Assembly (NCBI GenBank): GCA_036852015.1
Contig: JAANDG010000493.1
Coordinates: forward strand, 47,573-111,572
DNA: 64,000 nucleotides
Direction: 5' to 3'
Origin: Pelodera strongyloides
Lineage: Eukaryota > Nematoda > Chromadorea > Rhabditida > Rhabditidae
Positions within the stretch are counted from its first letter, which is position 1; every line of letters starts with the position of its first letter. The position numbers and the translations under genes were made by a program. Under the pieces are notes generated by a model that was given only the letters and a program-made list of their open reading frames with translations, was not told the DNA's origin and ran no database searches. Below, piece after piece: positions 1 to 16,085 of this stretch.

Positions 1-2663
<2,663 letters not shown>

Positions 2664-5261
2664 ATATAGAATATCAAACCTAACACGTGTAAATAGTCAG
2701 TTCTTCAATAAAATGGCCACCCCAAATGAAGTTCCTTGCAAGTTCCATAAATGCAAGTGATACGTGACAGCATAACTTTGACACTCCCCGTGCCCCTGAG
2801 CAAATTCAAAACACCACACGAATATATCAATAAGAGGATTCTACTTTTTTTGTTTAAAAAGCGCCTGGGTGAGAATAGGGAGCGCGCTTTGCACCTTGGA
2901 GAGCTCGCGCACAAAAGTTGAGTGGGGGTGCTACTTTGGACCCAATGTAGCCCACTCATGGCCCGGCTATGGCCCGCGGTCTTCCTTGACAGTGCCGATA
3001 GTGCTCGGTAATCCATCATTGGCTTGTCAGATAGAGGAAAAGCTTAGAGACCTTTGACCCGGTTGGCAACGCTAGCTACTTTTTGTGAGTCTGTTATGCA
3101 AACAGACCTAACTGCATCAGTTTTAGATGAGATTTTGAATTTATGAAATAAAACTATTGTGCCTTATTGTATGGTAAAAATCAGGGTAAAAATCAACGTA
3201 TTTGACAAGAAGTTGCAGCTAACCTGTATAACGTGTCACCCTGTCACTGGCAATTATATCAATCATATGAAACATTAAACATTACATATATACTCATCTA
3301 TAATCTTGCTATACTCACCTCGCCGGTAATCTGATATTAGCCCCCTTCCGCTTAGTGACTAGCGCGCTAACACGCGCGGTTTCAAGTGTGTAAGCCACTT
3401 AGCTCTGTTAGCACAGTTACGTAACTTGCCCTTGGAAGCCGTGTCTATGTGCTAACGAATGAATCAGACATAGAAGTTTGCGTCCCGTTTTCCGCGCTTT
3501 TTTACGCTCCTGTGTGTTTTCCGGACTTCTTCTCGGCCCAGTGAACGGCCCAGTGAATCACCTGGTGGGGGCACCCGGATAAATCCGGTTATGGGACCGG
3601 CCCGCAAACATATAGGACACTTGTACAAAAGTCCCACCCGTCTGCGACTGGAGCGGATAGGTGCCCTGACTGGTGCCGAACATGTGCATGCACAGTGCAC
3701 TAATTGGCTTTACTTGAGAAATTGACTGTACTTAGCTTCATAAATGGTATTTCAATAGAGGGTTTATCTCAGTCTTGGACTCCACGAAATGAATTTCACT
3801 CGTCTCTCTCTCTCTCTCTCTCTATTTTCATCTCTCTCTCTACTCTCTGTTCTAGATATAGAAATGTTTGGTTCGCTACATGTCGTCTTATTTGCATTGA
3901 AATGACGATATTTAAAATATTGTTTTGTCACCATGTTGTAACATGTACATATTGATTACTTTCCCATTGGTTATGCTCTTTCCAATTCCTCGGATTCTCC
4001 CACACTTCGCATCAACGAGGCGAATAGGGGAAAACCGTTGCGCCTACCTCTTGAACCTCGCCCAGTCTTCGCTAGGCTTTCGCCGCGCGACGTTTTCGCG
4101 CCATGTTCTCGCCGCGCACAATCTGAATTTAATCAATGAAAGGCCATTCTTGAGTGATCGGACCTCACTGGTTCCCAGGAAAATCCGCCCGATTATATTT
4201 GGTTTTCTTAGAATCAGAGTGTCATATCCACCGATCGTCCGAATATAAAATTTAGGTTTGGCATGCATTTGCAGATATCCGGTTGTTCTCAGCGTCTTTG
4301 TGTCCACCTCTCTCTCTCTTTCTCTCTTATGTCTCGCTCTCTTTCTCTCTGCCCCCTCTCTCTGTCTTCTCCTCTCCACCTCACTATTTGCCTCCGCTCT
4401 ATCGGAGTACCATTCTCATCTCGCAATAGTGCCCAGATTAGTACATTCAGTCTTTGTTTTTGCTTTCCGTTCCTCCTTTACCTCTCTTCTCTCTCTTTAT
4501 CTCTCTCTTTCTCTCTCTGGTGCTCTCTCTCTCTCTCTTTCTTTCTTTCTCTCTGATGATTGTTTTCTTTTCCTTCGCGTTGTTTTATCCGAACCTACCT
4601 CCTCCGTCCGCCCCGCTATCCTTGTCCAATACAGAGGAAAACACAGTCAGTTCCTGTTTGTTCATTTCTCAATTCACAAAAGCACGGTGCTAATCTGGTG
4701 CTCACGTCTGTGAGACCACTTCCGCACCGTGCTTTTTGTCGACGAGTAATTGTGATTCGTGTGCTCCATTGTACTACTAAGTTTTGATTAGGATCAGTTG
4801 ATCAGCGACTAATTATTGAGCTCTGAGTAGTCCTAGCAAGGATAGATATGATATGCGGGCATTGTATATTCAAGTAACTGTTTTGTAGAATATCGGACGA
4901 TCACCTTTATACTAATATATTTGGATATATTTTGTATTTGTATTATCTTTCTAGTCTTGACGAACAGGCCGCTGTCGTAGGACACCACCGGGTCACGATG
5001 TATTATTTATTTTTCCAAACCGGCCAAGATCTTAAACTTACTTGTAGTTAATTAGAAAAATCGGGTGCTATAACCTGTAACCACAACGCTATGGTACGAT
5101 CACCCATATACAATCCTGTTTTTTTATTTCCTTTACTATATAAAGATTTATTAAGTATTTATTAACATCGGTACCTGTGGTTTCATCATCTTTCGTTCAG
5201 ATGAAGAAATATTTTCCGTTTAGAACCAATTTTTTTTTTCAAAATAAGACCATGAACCTTC

Positions 5262-5500
5262 CTTCTCGAAGTTCAAATGTTACTGTAAGGATTTCATGAG
5301 CTTCGGTCCCAGGCCCAGGCAGTCTCTCTCAAGCTTCTCCCAGTCTCTCCCAAATGTCCCATTAGTCCCATAGTGTCCCACTTCTCGAAGTTCAAAGGTT
5401 ACTATAAGGATTTCATGAGCTTCGGCCCCAAGCCCAGATCCAGACTGTCCCAGTCTCTCCCAGTCTCTCCAAAACGTCCCAAATGTCCCATAGTGTCCCA
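5262..5500. repeat. Imperfect tandem duplication, unit about 119 bp, two copies
   Basis: Both copies start with CTTCTCGAAGTTCAAA (5262 and 5381), share GGATTTCATGAGCTTCGG, and end in CAGTCTCTCC / CCATAGTGTCCCA. The CCCAGTCTCTCC motif is itself repeated within the unit. Confidence 0.8.
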
Positions 5501-6040
5501 GAACCTTCCCGGCTCGCGCACTCCCTCCGGGCACCTCTCATCCAGAGTGCGCAAACATTGCCTTCAGTTGTTTGGTGGCGTTTGTGCCTCCCGGCGAAGT
5601 CCATTCAGCCGTCACCCACTCTTCCCCCCACCCCTGGGAGAATCAACCCAAACACACCTGCACACACATCAACACTCTTTATGATCATTGACACCTTCTA
5701 TGGGCGGATAGCCGTGCCGACACCCGGGCCTAATTTGACACGACAAAGTGGCACCCCTATGACACCCTTGCGGGCTATTGATACAATGAATCGTTGTTTG
5801 CTTTCAGTTTGCTGTTTTAGGGTATCTTTGAGTTGAGTCCGGTGTATAGCTTAGTGTGGTTGATGGTGTTAATTGCTAGTGTTAGCCGGCCTACCGCTGA
5901 AGATACATATAATATCTGTTAACTGTAATCCGTGAGCGTCGATAGGATTTTTCTTCAATTTTTCTCATACTTCGCCAAAGATAGTCCTTTATATTTTACA
6001 TCTGGATTGAAAAACAACGCGTTTATTTTTTCATTTACCA

Positions 6041-6216
6041 CTAAAGCGATACCGGCCGGTTTTTGAAACGCATCGTGTACAACTGAATTCTTAGGTATTT
6101 ATGCTAATTTGCTCGAATTTAGCTCGTTTTTTTATTCTAATTTATGGCCATTTGCATAAGCTGCATAGGAATGCTGGTGCCCCCGATGCGTATCAAAAAC
6201 TCACCAGTATTTCGCG
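6041..6216. mobile_element. Palindromic MITE, family A (copy 1)
   Basis: The left terminus AAAGCGATACCGGCCGG and right terminus CACCAGTATTTCGC are inverted. The interior carries the family core ATGCTAATTTGCTCGAATTTAGCTCG and CATTTGCATAAGCTGCAT. The right terminus is degenerate. Confidence 0.7.
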
Positions 6217-6660
6217 TCCAGTACTTGTGACGTATTAAACTTCCAAGATTCGTCGTTCATAACGTTGGAAGCAAAAATGGTGCTGAGCACTTGTTCATCC
6301 CCATTTGTATGCATTTATTACATAAAGCTTTCTACAACTTGGACAAAGCCCTTCTCCTTTAAATGTAAAAATTTCCTTCTGTTTCGTGACAAGGATGCGT
6401 ACTTGAAGACGCTTTTGAGTGAGCGTTTTTGACAAATCTTTGTGGAATGAGTTTGTTCTGATAGGGGCGCGCCCCCTTGGGGAAAATGAGTTTGCTTGGA
6501 ATGTTGAGAGGCAAGCCTCCCCGGAGGATATATAGTGAAACTAGCCACACTATTACTTTCTTAGATTTCTCTTTGTGCTTTGGTATCTGCCGAATACAGC
6601 TTTTGAGATTTTATTATCTAAGTTTACGTCTCTCTGTATCTTGCCGTTTTCCTTACCATG

Positions 6661-6685
6661 TCTCTCCTCCTCCGTCTCCCTCTCT

Positions 6686-6774
<89 letters not shown>

Positions 6775-6785
6775 TCCCTCTCTGT
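6661..6785. repeat. (CT)n microsatellite
   Basis: A long CT/TC run, nearly uninterrupted from about 6689 to 6762. Open frames across it encode only Ser/Leu or Arg/Glu and are not genes. Confidence 0.9.
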
Positions 6786-7264
6786 CACAAGCATAAATTA
6801 TGAATTCCATAATGTTGATTATGATCAATCGACCGTGTCAACACCAGAAACTCTTCTTTATTTTCTATTTTATTTTCTGTTTTCGATAATAAATCACCAT
6901 CAATTGACCGACCCCATTATTGAACTTTTTATGAGGTTTCGCCCTTTCTAAGAAATGCCGCCCAAAACCTATTCACTATTTATTGACTATGAATGGTTTA
7001 TATCAAACTTATTGTGTAGTTAACTGGCTGGTGCTTAGTATATAACAGCTGATAGATGCCAACAAACTTTCACTTACGCAGGGCACAGGACCTTAATCCT
7101 AGGTTAGGTAAACCGATTTGATGTATTTGTGACTTTGAAGACATCTGTCGCTATATTGCGAAAGTCAAAGCCTACACCTTCATTTACACATTTAATATCT
7201 TGCATCACGTAATTTGGAATTTAGCCAGACCTCAGGAATGTGCTGATTATGTTATTTTTACCTT

Positions 7265-7438
7265 TTAAAGCGGTACAACACCGGATTTTTGAAGCATAAT
7301 TTGGGTACTGTGCTCCCATGTAGTGTATGCAAATAACTGCACGATACCCCGCGATTTTTAGTCTAATTACATTCATTTGCATGCTACATTGCACTTGCCC
7401 AGCATACATTTCTAAAAACGACTGTTATATCGCTTTAA
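7265..7438. mobile_element. Palindromic MITE, family D (copy 1)
   Basis: Bounded by TTAA. The left arm is AAAGCGGTACAACACCGG, the right arm is CGACTGTTATATCGCTTT, and Tm-rich sequence with TTTGCAT motifs lies between. Confidence 0.65.
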
Positions 7439-7709
7439 ATAACCTCTAAATCTAATTGACCTTTATCGTTTCACCCGTAAAACCAAGGTAAAGAAAGAGT
7501 ATTGACTTTGAAAAGGCGTGCTCGAATAAGTGTGTCAAAACTCAAAAATGTTCTCCTCGCGCGCGATCATAATCTAACCCTAACAAAACTATAGTTTTTC
7601 GCTCTGGTAATTTCAAATTCGGTACACACGGTGGTCTAGGTCGTTCCACTGGTAAGAAGCCTACCGCTAGATAGCAAACAGCCGCAAGATTTACATTTCA
7701 ATGTCGATT

Positions 7710-7894
7710 TTAAAGCGGAATACCGGGCGGTTTTTGAATATCGTGGACAACTGAATTCTTAAGTACTTATGCTAAGTTACTCGACTTTAGCTCGATTCCT
7801 TATTCTAATTTATGTTCATTTGCATAAGCTGTTTAATAATAATAATACTGGTGTTCTCGATACGTTTCAAAAACCGGCCGGCATTTCGCTTTAA
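7710..7894. mobile_element. Palindromic MITE, family A (copy 2)
   Basis: TTAA lies at both ends (7710-7713 and 7891-7894). The left arm is AAAGCGGAATACCGGGCGG, the right arm is CCGGCCGGCATTTCGCTTT, and the core matches the other family A copies. Confidence 0.8.
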
Positions 7895-8950
7895 CTACGT
7901 TTCTGTAAGCATACTAGCATGCATACATTATTTCAAGTATTTCTTAATTTTTTATTTATAATAAGTATATGATCATAGTCCACCGTTGGTGAACCCACAT
8001 TGTTTTACTACTTTACATATTTTTCATTTATGTTTTGCATTCAGAACATTTGGTACCCTTTATTTCAGTTTATTATAAAAAACTGAAAAGTTCCAAATAT
8101 ATTCAAAGACAAACAAATACATTTGGAACAGAATACCTTTTCACCAGTGAGTGACCCCTTTTGGCGAGCGGGCGGGCAAAGGGTTGCAAGCGGGCGGTTC
8201 GGGTTACACCCTAGCAAATATTAGGCTAGCCAGGGTTAACATTTAACATATTATGCAAAAGTCATATAGATTACGCAATTACATATGTTCTTTAGTAAAG
8301 CTATGGACTTTTTCCTAAAAGTACATGTGTGCACTTTCCTTTTTTCCTATGCTAGACATTTGTGGGTATTAGAATACGAAAGGGTTAACGGACCTTACGC
8401 TATGTAAGTAAAATAAATCTTTATGAATACTTCCTAACTTGTTTTCAATGTTAATAAAGTATACGTATGTGTATAGTAACATATTGTATAACTGAAACAC
8501 TGAGCATGCTCGGTTTCTGTCCATCTAGTTTACCTTGAAACTGAGACAAAAACCAACTCTGTCTCACTACTGCACCATTCACGTTTTGAAGGGTACTTAA
8601 CCCGAGAATAAGGGGCAGAAAAAGCTGCCAAAACCAATTTTCTATATAATTTACTCAAAGTTTCTTTACGTAAAGTATTTGATTACTGCCCACAAAAACC
8701 TTTTTTTTTTGTCATAGGCTTTTCGCCACAAATATTTATTTAAATGTAATAGTATTATTGCTATAATTATACACTTCTCGTTTGTATATAACGCATCATT
8801 TTGCTTTTGGAGACGTGCACATTTGAATTCATGTAGTTTCCCGCCAAACGTCTATTTTTTTTCTACCTCTCTACCGTGTGGCTACTACTGTGGATAATCT
8901 CGTATCATTCGATTTTATTGTCTTATCGTATTAGTAAAATCGATTTATTG

Positions 8951-8961
8951 ATTGTTTTCAG
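8951..8961 (+). promoter_or_regulatory. Candidate trans-splice (spliced-leader) acceptor
   Basis: ATTGTTTTCAG ends three bases before the ATG of the GFR-alpha-like gene. No 5' exon was recognised upstream, so a spliced-leader acceptor is likelier than a cis intron. This is inference. Confidence 0.5.
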
Positions 8962-8964
8962 ATA

Positions 8965-11900
8965 ATGAAATCTCTGCTCCTCCTCGTATTCAGTGCTCTC
9001 TCGCTGGCCCAGGACCAACCGTCAGAAGAGTGTTCGAAAGCGCTTACTGTATGCGAAGAAGATATTGATTGCAATAATCGATTGGGACCCTTGGCCGCCG
9101 CCTGGTAAGTTAGTATAGTGCATAGTTGTTAGGTTGAGAGGAAGAGGTCGCGGGTTCGGTTCCCCCTTTCCGACACCTTGTGCCTAGGGTGAAACTAAGG
9201 TGCCCTAAGAATTTTCATTTTCATTTTAACCCTCCCGGAACAAAGTCATTTTTTAATCTACAATGTGTATTTCTACGAAACCTGCAATGATTTTTCCTCA
9301 CTATCTATGTATCTTGACTGCTCTCACTTCTCTCCCTTTCTCTCCAATCTCTCGCTCTTTCTCTGTTTCCCTTATTCCAAACGTTTTCTTCATTTATTTC
9401 CGGATCCGCTAAACCCCGACTGTTTTTGCGCACCTTCCGCACCCGGGCGGTGTTTGGTTTCCGCGTCCGCCCGCTATTGGAACACCTCGCCAACAGTAAA
9501 GGCCCTATAAAGGGCATGCGTGCGGACTGGTTCTAGACAATTTGGAAAAAAAGAGAATTTTGAATGAACACTGTTGGGGTATTTCCGGTGTTTTTTGTCA
9601 CCTTTTTTTGAACGGACCGCGCAAATCCAGAAAAAAAAGTACAAAATAGAATAGGGCAAAAAAAAAGATGTGTAAAGCGTCAATCTGCTGAATGTAAGAT
9701 TGCCCAAAAATGATTCTGGAAAATGTTTACGTGTTTATTATATACCAGACGGCTCTCGCCGCCTGAGGCGACTTTCACTGTTTAAGATGCAGAAACAGTG
9801 AGCATACTTGCGTGAAACGTTTGCAACGTATCTTGAAAAATCATGAAATAAAGTTCGACTTCGCTTGCTCAACACTGGGCTCCGATTCTCCTTTTATATC
9901 CTCTTAGATGTTCTAATTTTCGTTTCGTTCACACAAACAAAAGACCAAGTAAATTCTTCTCCTTTATATAATAAGATTTTGAATGTAACCAATCCTACCA
10001 ATCTACCAATTCTATACTTTTTCGATTTTCTTTTGGAATTTTCTGGGAGAAGCTCCTGAGGCATTCTTTAGAAAATAAGATAATAACCTCAAACTATATA
10101 CACACGTAGATACCTCAAGGTTATAAACGCATACTCACTGATTGTACAAGCTCTAGAAAAAGTGAAAGTGTTCATGTTACTTGTGGCAAATTGCCCGCAA
10201 TTTCTCTCTACGAGTGTATAAACAAGATGAGGCTTGCTTCTCTCACAACTTTAGGAAAACCGTTTTGGGAGCTACGTCACTAAAGAAATATACCCAAACC
10301 CTTTTGAGGGAGTATTTATTAACAATTGTGAATGGATTGATCACGTAACAGTACCTGAAGTAACCTATTATTTTACCCTAAGGTACTATATTACTAGAAT
10401 CAGGCAGTGAAGACCAACACCGAAAAAAAACGAGTAACCTGTACCTAAATCAGAGGGAATTTTGAGCAAATTTTCTGGTTTTCGACTTTTTTTTGACCTC
10501 CTAAATCTCTAGCAGGAAGTCACAACACAATATACTCACATTTTCACTACATCGGTGAACTCACCTTTGCTAAGTCTTTTTAACGTTTTTCGTAAGCTCT
10601 GCTATTCCTACATCATCATTCTATCTTTCTCTCTCTCTCTTTCTCTGGTTCTCTCTACCATCTCTATCTCCTTCTCTCTCTCTCTCACTCTCTCCACCTC
10701 TCTCTCTCTCTCTCTCTCTCTACCCTCAAAGTCAAAACGCTCTTTTGTTTGCATTCATGAGAGGGTATAATCAAGACGAGGCACGATTTCCGAATGAGCG
10801 TTCCGGAGCTCTGAGAGCCCGCGGGCATCATCGTCTATGACTGTGGAAGCCCAGTACTGAAAAGGGAACAATTAGTATAGTTTTTTGAAACTCATAGTGG
10901 ACAACTGAATTATTACGTATTATGCTAATTTGCTCGAATTTCGCTCGATTTTTTATTCTAATTTATGTTCATTTGCATAAGCTGCATAATAATGCTGGTG
11001 TACTCGATGTGTTTCAAATACAGGCCGGTATTTCGCTTTAAACATAATAGGAATATGTTCGCCGTTCCGTATATAGTTCGCCGGGGTTTAATCTTCACAG
11101 ATTAGGCATTTTAGCGCACATGTAGATATAGGGTAATATAGGGCATTTAGGCAAGGACTGAGCTCCGCGCAGTTGTATATACATACTATGCGTATACTAT
11201 AACCAAAACAATAAAATATGTGAAGAGGGTACAATCTGTCAGGAATTCAGTTTTTTTTTTAAATTAGAAATCGAACTTTTTTTTAAAGCGTTGTAGAACA
11301 CAGGTTTGAAACTTTTGGAGAGTTTAACTTCTTCATGAACTGTGCCGGAAATACCTATAAGAGCACATAAATTTGCATATAATAGTACAAGGGAGCGCAA
11401 TTACACATCGTGCGTTTTAAAGCCATATTTATACCTACCTTGGGAAATTTGCATATGATGCACATATCCTATGTATCCTATGTAAATTTGGTGCCGAGGA
11501 GCTATGGACCGGCATCAAAAATTTGCATAGGATACATAAGACATGACTATCATATGCAAACTTCCCAATAGGTACAATACGGCTTTAAACCACGTTCCCT
11601 ATTGTTAGTTATTGCTCAAGAAGCAAGATCTGAAACATTTGTCTTGATTTGCATTTGTCCCCAATTTTAGTTATATTCTGCTGTACCAGTTCCCTCCTTC
11701 CTGTCCAGGCATCTCTATTTGCCAACCTCGTTACCGTAACTCGTTGATTATGGCCATAAAAGTGTATGGCGAGGTGTATGCTAAAAGACAGGTGCATCCA
11801 AAGCACATATTGATTACAACCGGGTCGTAAATTATCATATATATGCAAAGTTGGACAACACCAAATCCGGCCACATTTGCATAAATTCTGGTCTAATACA

Positions 11901-14713
11901 GGTTTTCAAATCGATCAATCAAGCATACTGTACGCAATGCAAATTCCAATAAAGCGGAACAGTTTGTGACTCAAAAGTTGCCGGCCACATAGCAGCAGTT
12001 GTCACAAAAAATCAGTGTTGTATATCCTTAATTTATAAAGTGAGAGAAAGCGGTTTTTGAAACGTATGCCTGCATTCCGATATATTTATGCAAGTATACA
12101 TATGCAATTGGAATAACAACTCGCGAAGTGTCGCGTAGTTATTTACATACACTACACGGGAGAAAATGGAGAAAACGTACGTTTCAAAAACTGGCTGTTA
12201 TACAGCTTTAAATCTTCATCCATAACTTATTACGGTTCATTTTCAGCTCAACCGGAACATGCCAACCACAATGTCGTTCTGCCGTTATGAATCTCTACCA
12301 GAACAAATTGGGACGAGTTTTATTCAAGTATGTGCCTGATCGATCTTGCTTCTTATTATCGTTTTCACGACTGTCAAGTATGTGCGTGGCTCACGTATCG
12401 GCATATGTGTAAAGCTAGAAATATTGTCGAAACGCTAGTAATTGTTCACGAGCATTGCGAGTTCGTATATTTATATGTTTATATGGCAACAAACACGTAT
12501 AAGGGCACATATGTTGTCATTGGGTTGTGATTTACAATCTGACTAGCTGACCACATCTACTGTACACGTAATTACAGTATTCTATTAAATTTCCTGACTT
12601 ATTTTAGAACCGATGGTTCATGTGTTCCGGGAAGAGAAGAACTAAAGACCTGCAATTTCCTACCAAGTGGTAACACACTTCACTGTGGCATTGCTAAATT
12701 AGCATGCGAGGGAGATCTTCAGGTAAAGTGGATTGTCGTTAAAGTGGTACAGCACGTGGTGTGCATTCTCTACCGCTATATTTTCATGTATTATATGCAA
12801 ATTGTCTTCCCTCATGTGCCGCAAGTGCCCAGACGAGCACGGAACTTTGTATAAAATACACGGAAAAGCGGTTGTGCAACATGCGTTTTCAAAACCACGT
12901 GTGCTAGCGCTTTAACCGAAATCAAAGATTCTGCCGTCAACGGGAGTCGAACCGGCGACCTATTGCGCGAGAAGTGAATACGTGTTAGTACTTCTGATTG
13001 TGAGAAAATCCAGTTAGTGACTTAATTATCTAGTTTTCTCAATAAGAGCACCGTGGCGTATGTATGTCATTTGTTGATTGTTTGCGGCGTATTTGTCAAG
13101 GGAACTAACACTCTTAGGATATACACTTACACGTATGCGTGTACGTATAATGTTTACGTAAGCCTGAAAGCGCAAGCATACGGACCGCTACCAGGGTGCA
13201 TGTCAATAAGAATGAGCATTGATACTAGGGCACCACTTTATGACGTTACGACAATCTTGAAAACAAAATATCAACCTTATTGTGAATAATTCGTAATGCC
13301 CCCTGCCCCGTAGTGATAATTTGAATAGTGAGCCGGTAAACCAAGGGCATGGTTTAGTTTATACCATTTTTGCAATCCCCGTTTTTTCACAAGCAGTTAT
13401 TTTTATCTGGTAATTATTTTCAGTGCACTTCCAAATATCAAGTCTTTCTATCAGAATGCGAAGCTGAGACTGCCAAACAGCAGTGTTCGGACAAATGTCG
13501 TACGCTATTCAAGCAGGTATGTAAAGTATCTACTTTGAGCCTTTGAGCACATGTGCCCCTGCTCCATTCCAGGGCCTGTCGCACAAGATCTGTCCTGAAA
13601 CTATGCTTCTCCTTTAGAAGTAAAGGAAGCTTGGATATTTCTTTTTACTATTTGCTAAGCAACGACAATACAACGAGTTATACACTACTTTCTCTTCAAC
13701 ATATCATTTGTGATGCACACTCAGGGGTAGTATTTACCACCTATATGGCTATGGCTTGGTTATTATAATAGGTTTGTTACGTTCAGTTATTGTACGATCA
13801 TTCAAGAGATTAATCCTTACTGTAGCGCAAATATTTGTACAGTACTCCTCCAATTATCATCGTTTTCGTCAAGTAATTCAACAACTTTTTAGGTGACGTC
13901 TACCCAGTACGGTAAAGCCTTCGGAACGTGCACGTGCACAGAAAAGGAGGACCATCTTTGCGCTAAACTTAGGGAGGAATTGATGCCCTGCATTCGGGTA
14001 TTTATTTCTTCTTTATTTTGCGGGGATAAGGCTCCTGACCTGTGACGATTACAGTTAAAGTCTACTATATTAAGCTGAAATCCAATCGACAAAAAAACAC
14101 AGTTCAGCGTGGGTATTCCACATTTATTTTACAAGCCAACATTTTTGGTTTTCAAAGTGTACGTTTAGGTCATATATTTTAGCCTCCCTTATGCTAACCT
14201 AATCAATGTATCATCGCGCACGGCAATACATACAAAGGTTTATTGATAATAAGACAATCACAATATAATATAAATAATATTTTTAGCTAAGAAATGAAGT
14301 CCAACTACTAGTGAAAAGTGGTTCAACCCAAGTACTAGTAAAATTTTGAGTTTTATGCTGGAAAAGTCCAGACGCCGTATTCACCAACACACAGGGAGCC
14401 CTCTACTCACTCTCTACGCATTCTTTAGCTCTCTGGGGAGACTCCCTGCGTGTTGGTGAATAGGGCCTCAGGCCCAGTGGCCTTTTGGTCCATCAAAACC
14501 ATACTCCGATACCAACAGAAATCGAACGTCAATCATTTGCAGGAGCCGTTGCCCACTCCTGCGCCAGAGTTGCCAACGACCCGATCTTCGAACACTGCAA
14601 ATCATCACAAGAACACGAATGTCGAAGAGCCAGATTCCTCTGCGAATCTCTCCATTATTCCCGCTCTCATGCTCTGCGCTCTCCTCACCTATCGTGCTCT
14701 TTTCGCTTATTAA
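8965..14713 (+). CDS. GDNF receptor-alpha/GAS1-like secreted, probably GPI-anchored protein
   Basis: Six exons were assembled: 8965-9104, 12247-12327, 12608-12722, 13424-13516, 13893-13997 and 14543-14713, giving 234 residues with all phases consistent. A signal peptide (MKSLLLLVFSALSLAQ) is followed by Cys-rich modules. The first starts with Cys-x6-Cys-x5-Cys and continues with CQPQCRSAV and DGSCVPG; the second contains CGIAKLAC, CTSKYQVFLSEC, CSDKCRTLF and CTCTEKEDHLC. This pattern is that of GFR-alpha/GAS1 repeats. The last exon is a Pro/Thr/Ser/Asn linker ending in a hydrophobic stretch at the very C-terminus (IIPALMLCALLTYRALFAY), as in GPI-attachment signals. The start is supported by the signal peptide and by TTTTCAG three bases upstream, which could be a spliced-leader acceptor. 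By family it is a cell-surface co-receptor; the C. elegans GAS1 homologue phg-1 is a candidate orthologue. Introns 1 and 2 hold MITEs and the last one a hairpin element. Confidence 0.85.
10625..10721. repeat. (CT)n microsatellite
   Basis: An interrupted CT/TCTC run in intron 1 of the GFR-alpha-like gene. Confidence 0.85.
10881..11042. mobile_element. Palindromic MITE, family A (copy 3, left end decayed)
   Basis: The family A core and a right arm (CAGGCCGGTATTTCGCTTTAAA) are intact. The left arm is reduced to TTTTTTGAAACTCATAGTGG. Confidence 0.7.
11417..11588. mobile_element. Palindromic MITE, family B (divergent copy)
   Basis: Bounded by TTAA. GGGAAATTTGCATATGAT with ATCCTATGTATCCTATG on the left is mirrored by CATAGGATACATAAG and ATCATATGCAAACTTCCC on the right. 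It is related to the copies at 34199 and 37428. Confidence 0.7.
12036..12211. mobile_element. Palindromic MITE, family D (copy)
   Basis: The left arm AGCGGTTTTTGAAACGTATG is mirrored by CGTACGTTTCAAAAACTGGCTG, with TTAA at the right end. It lies in intron 1, just upstream of exon 2 of the GFR-alpha-like gene. Confidence 0.6.
12739..12915. mobile_element. Palindromic MITE, family C (copy)
   Basis: Bounded by TTAA. The left arm is AAAGTGGTACAGCACGTGG and the right arm is CCACGTGTGCTAGCGCTTT. It lies in intron 3 of the GFR-alpha-like gene, beginning 17 bases after exon 3. Confidence 0.75.
14374..14467. mobile_element. Short hairpin MITE, family G (copy 1)
   Basis: CCGTATTCACCAACACACAGGGAG on the left is inverted as CTCCCTGCGTGTTGGTGAATAGGG on the right, about 95 bp in all. 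A second copy lies at 61895-62029. It lies in the last intron of the GFR-alpha-like gene. Confidence 0.8.
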
Positions 14714-15086
14714 TTTTTGTGCTCGAAATATAGAAAAATACTATATTACTAGTGTATGGGGTAGATTTTATCATTTATAACCAGCAAAGTAAAATAATAA
14801 GGAATTTATAGGTCCCTATGGTACCTTAGCTTAGGTTCCTTATGTCCTTAGGCAATTAGGCTCCCTACATGGTTGTTCTAACTTCAAACCATTTGCCATT
14901 CAGTCGTTTCACAGTGACGTTTCATAATACACTTGACGAAGTAGTCTACTTTTGTAGTTTGTACTACAATCAAGTACTAACTTCGGTCACGAATAGTTTG
15001 ATACCGTTTACCGAAAACGCCCATATTGTACGGTCTCATTTTCAGACCATGTGTTAAATTATTGATTTTTTTTCTACTTTTTATTT

Positions 15087-15251
15087 TTAAGCGAAATGAC
15101 ACCTTGTTTTGAAACGAATGCTGGGCAGCTGTATTCTCATGCATTATAGCGCCAAATTGTGTTCTACGTTGTACACAAAAGGGCACATCGACATGAAGAA
15201 TACAGGACAGCATAGTTCTACATTTAAAAACCGCGTGTCATACCGCTTTAA
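15087..15251. mobile_element. Palindromic MITE, family C (copy)
   Basis: TTAAGCGAAATGACACCTTGTTTTGAAACG on the left, CCGCGTGTCATACCGCTTTAA on the right, with the CATGCATTATA core motif inside. Confidence 0.65.
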
Positions 15252-16085
15252 ATTCTATTTTTTTCCCAAATTGTATTTTCACAAAAACCGCGTGTTCGAT
15301 GCTCAAAGAATCACAAATGCTTATTTTCAACTTCAAACTTCAAGCTACAAACTACGAAAATTAAAATGTTGTTAAGGCTTTACATTTTGCATTTAAATTG
15401 TTTGTGTTTTCTGATTTATTAACCCGGTAATTCCGAATTAAAATCCTAGTCCTTTTACAACAGTTTTACACAAATTTTAGAATTTTATGTACATAGTAAT
15501 TGTAATGCCAATATATAGAACCAAAAAATTCCCCAAATTTGCTCACAACGATTCGACTATTGTTTTCTTTCTTTCATTATATTAGTTGTGTTTTGTAATA
15601 AATTATTTATTTTTGAAACGTGAAATGGTGTGTTAGAGTTAGAGGCATAGAGACTATGCACACACTGCACGCTTCTTATGGAACAGTGTTTACCAGAAAA
15701 TATAGCGTCTGGTGCAAATTGCAGACTTAGTTGCAAATAATTTTCTCCATAAAATTAGTGTTGCATGAACGGATGAACACAATATATATTGGCAAGGAAA
15801 ACGAGCGGATTCACAAAGTATTACACGACGGCACTGCCTCAATCAAGAACTCAACTTGAAACACAACGTTTGGTTGCCTCAAGAAAAAAACCTTTTCTTT
15901 CTTTTCATAGTCTATTTGGCCTAAAATAGCCACTTAGTCCAGACCTTATACAATTGTCAATCGTTCATTTTTATTCTGTAGAAATGGGGCACAACTGGTG
16001 AGGAGGCTTCACTCCAAAATATAAAGAATCGAAGTTCAGAATCCGATTTTTGGGACTCTGTACAAGAGCTCAGTGGAATGAATCC

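Larger units (their letters stand above)
2664..8964. other. Intergenic region between protease and GFR-alpha-like genes
   Basis: No convincing coding exon was found on either strand. The region is AT-rich with CT microsatellites (about 3801-3840, 4307-4556, 6661-6785), a tandem duplication at 5262-5500, and TTAA-flanked palindromes at 6041, 7265 and 7710. Longer open frames here are low-complexity Ser/Leu or Arg/Glu translations of CT/GA repeats. The last several hundred bases are the presumed promoter of the gene at 8965. Confidence 0.6.

Noticed and set aside
4258..4713. Open frame of about 150 codons
   Set aside because: A Ser/Leu-rich translation of CT microsatellite, with no domain and no splice context.
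6553..6828. Minus-strand frame of Arg-Glu repeats
   Set aside because: It is simply the translation of the (GA)n strand of the microsatellite at 6661-6785.
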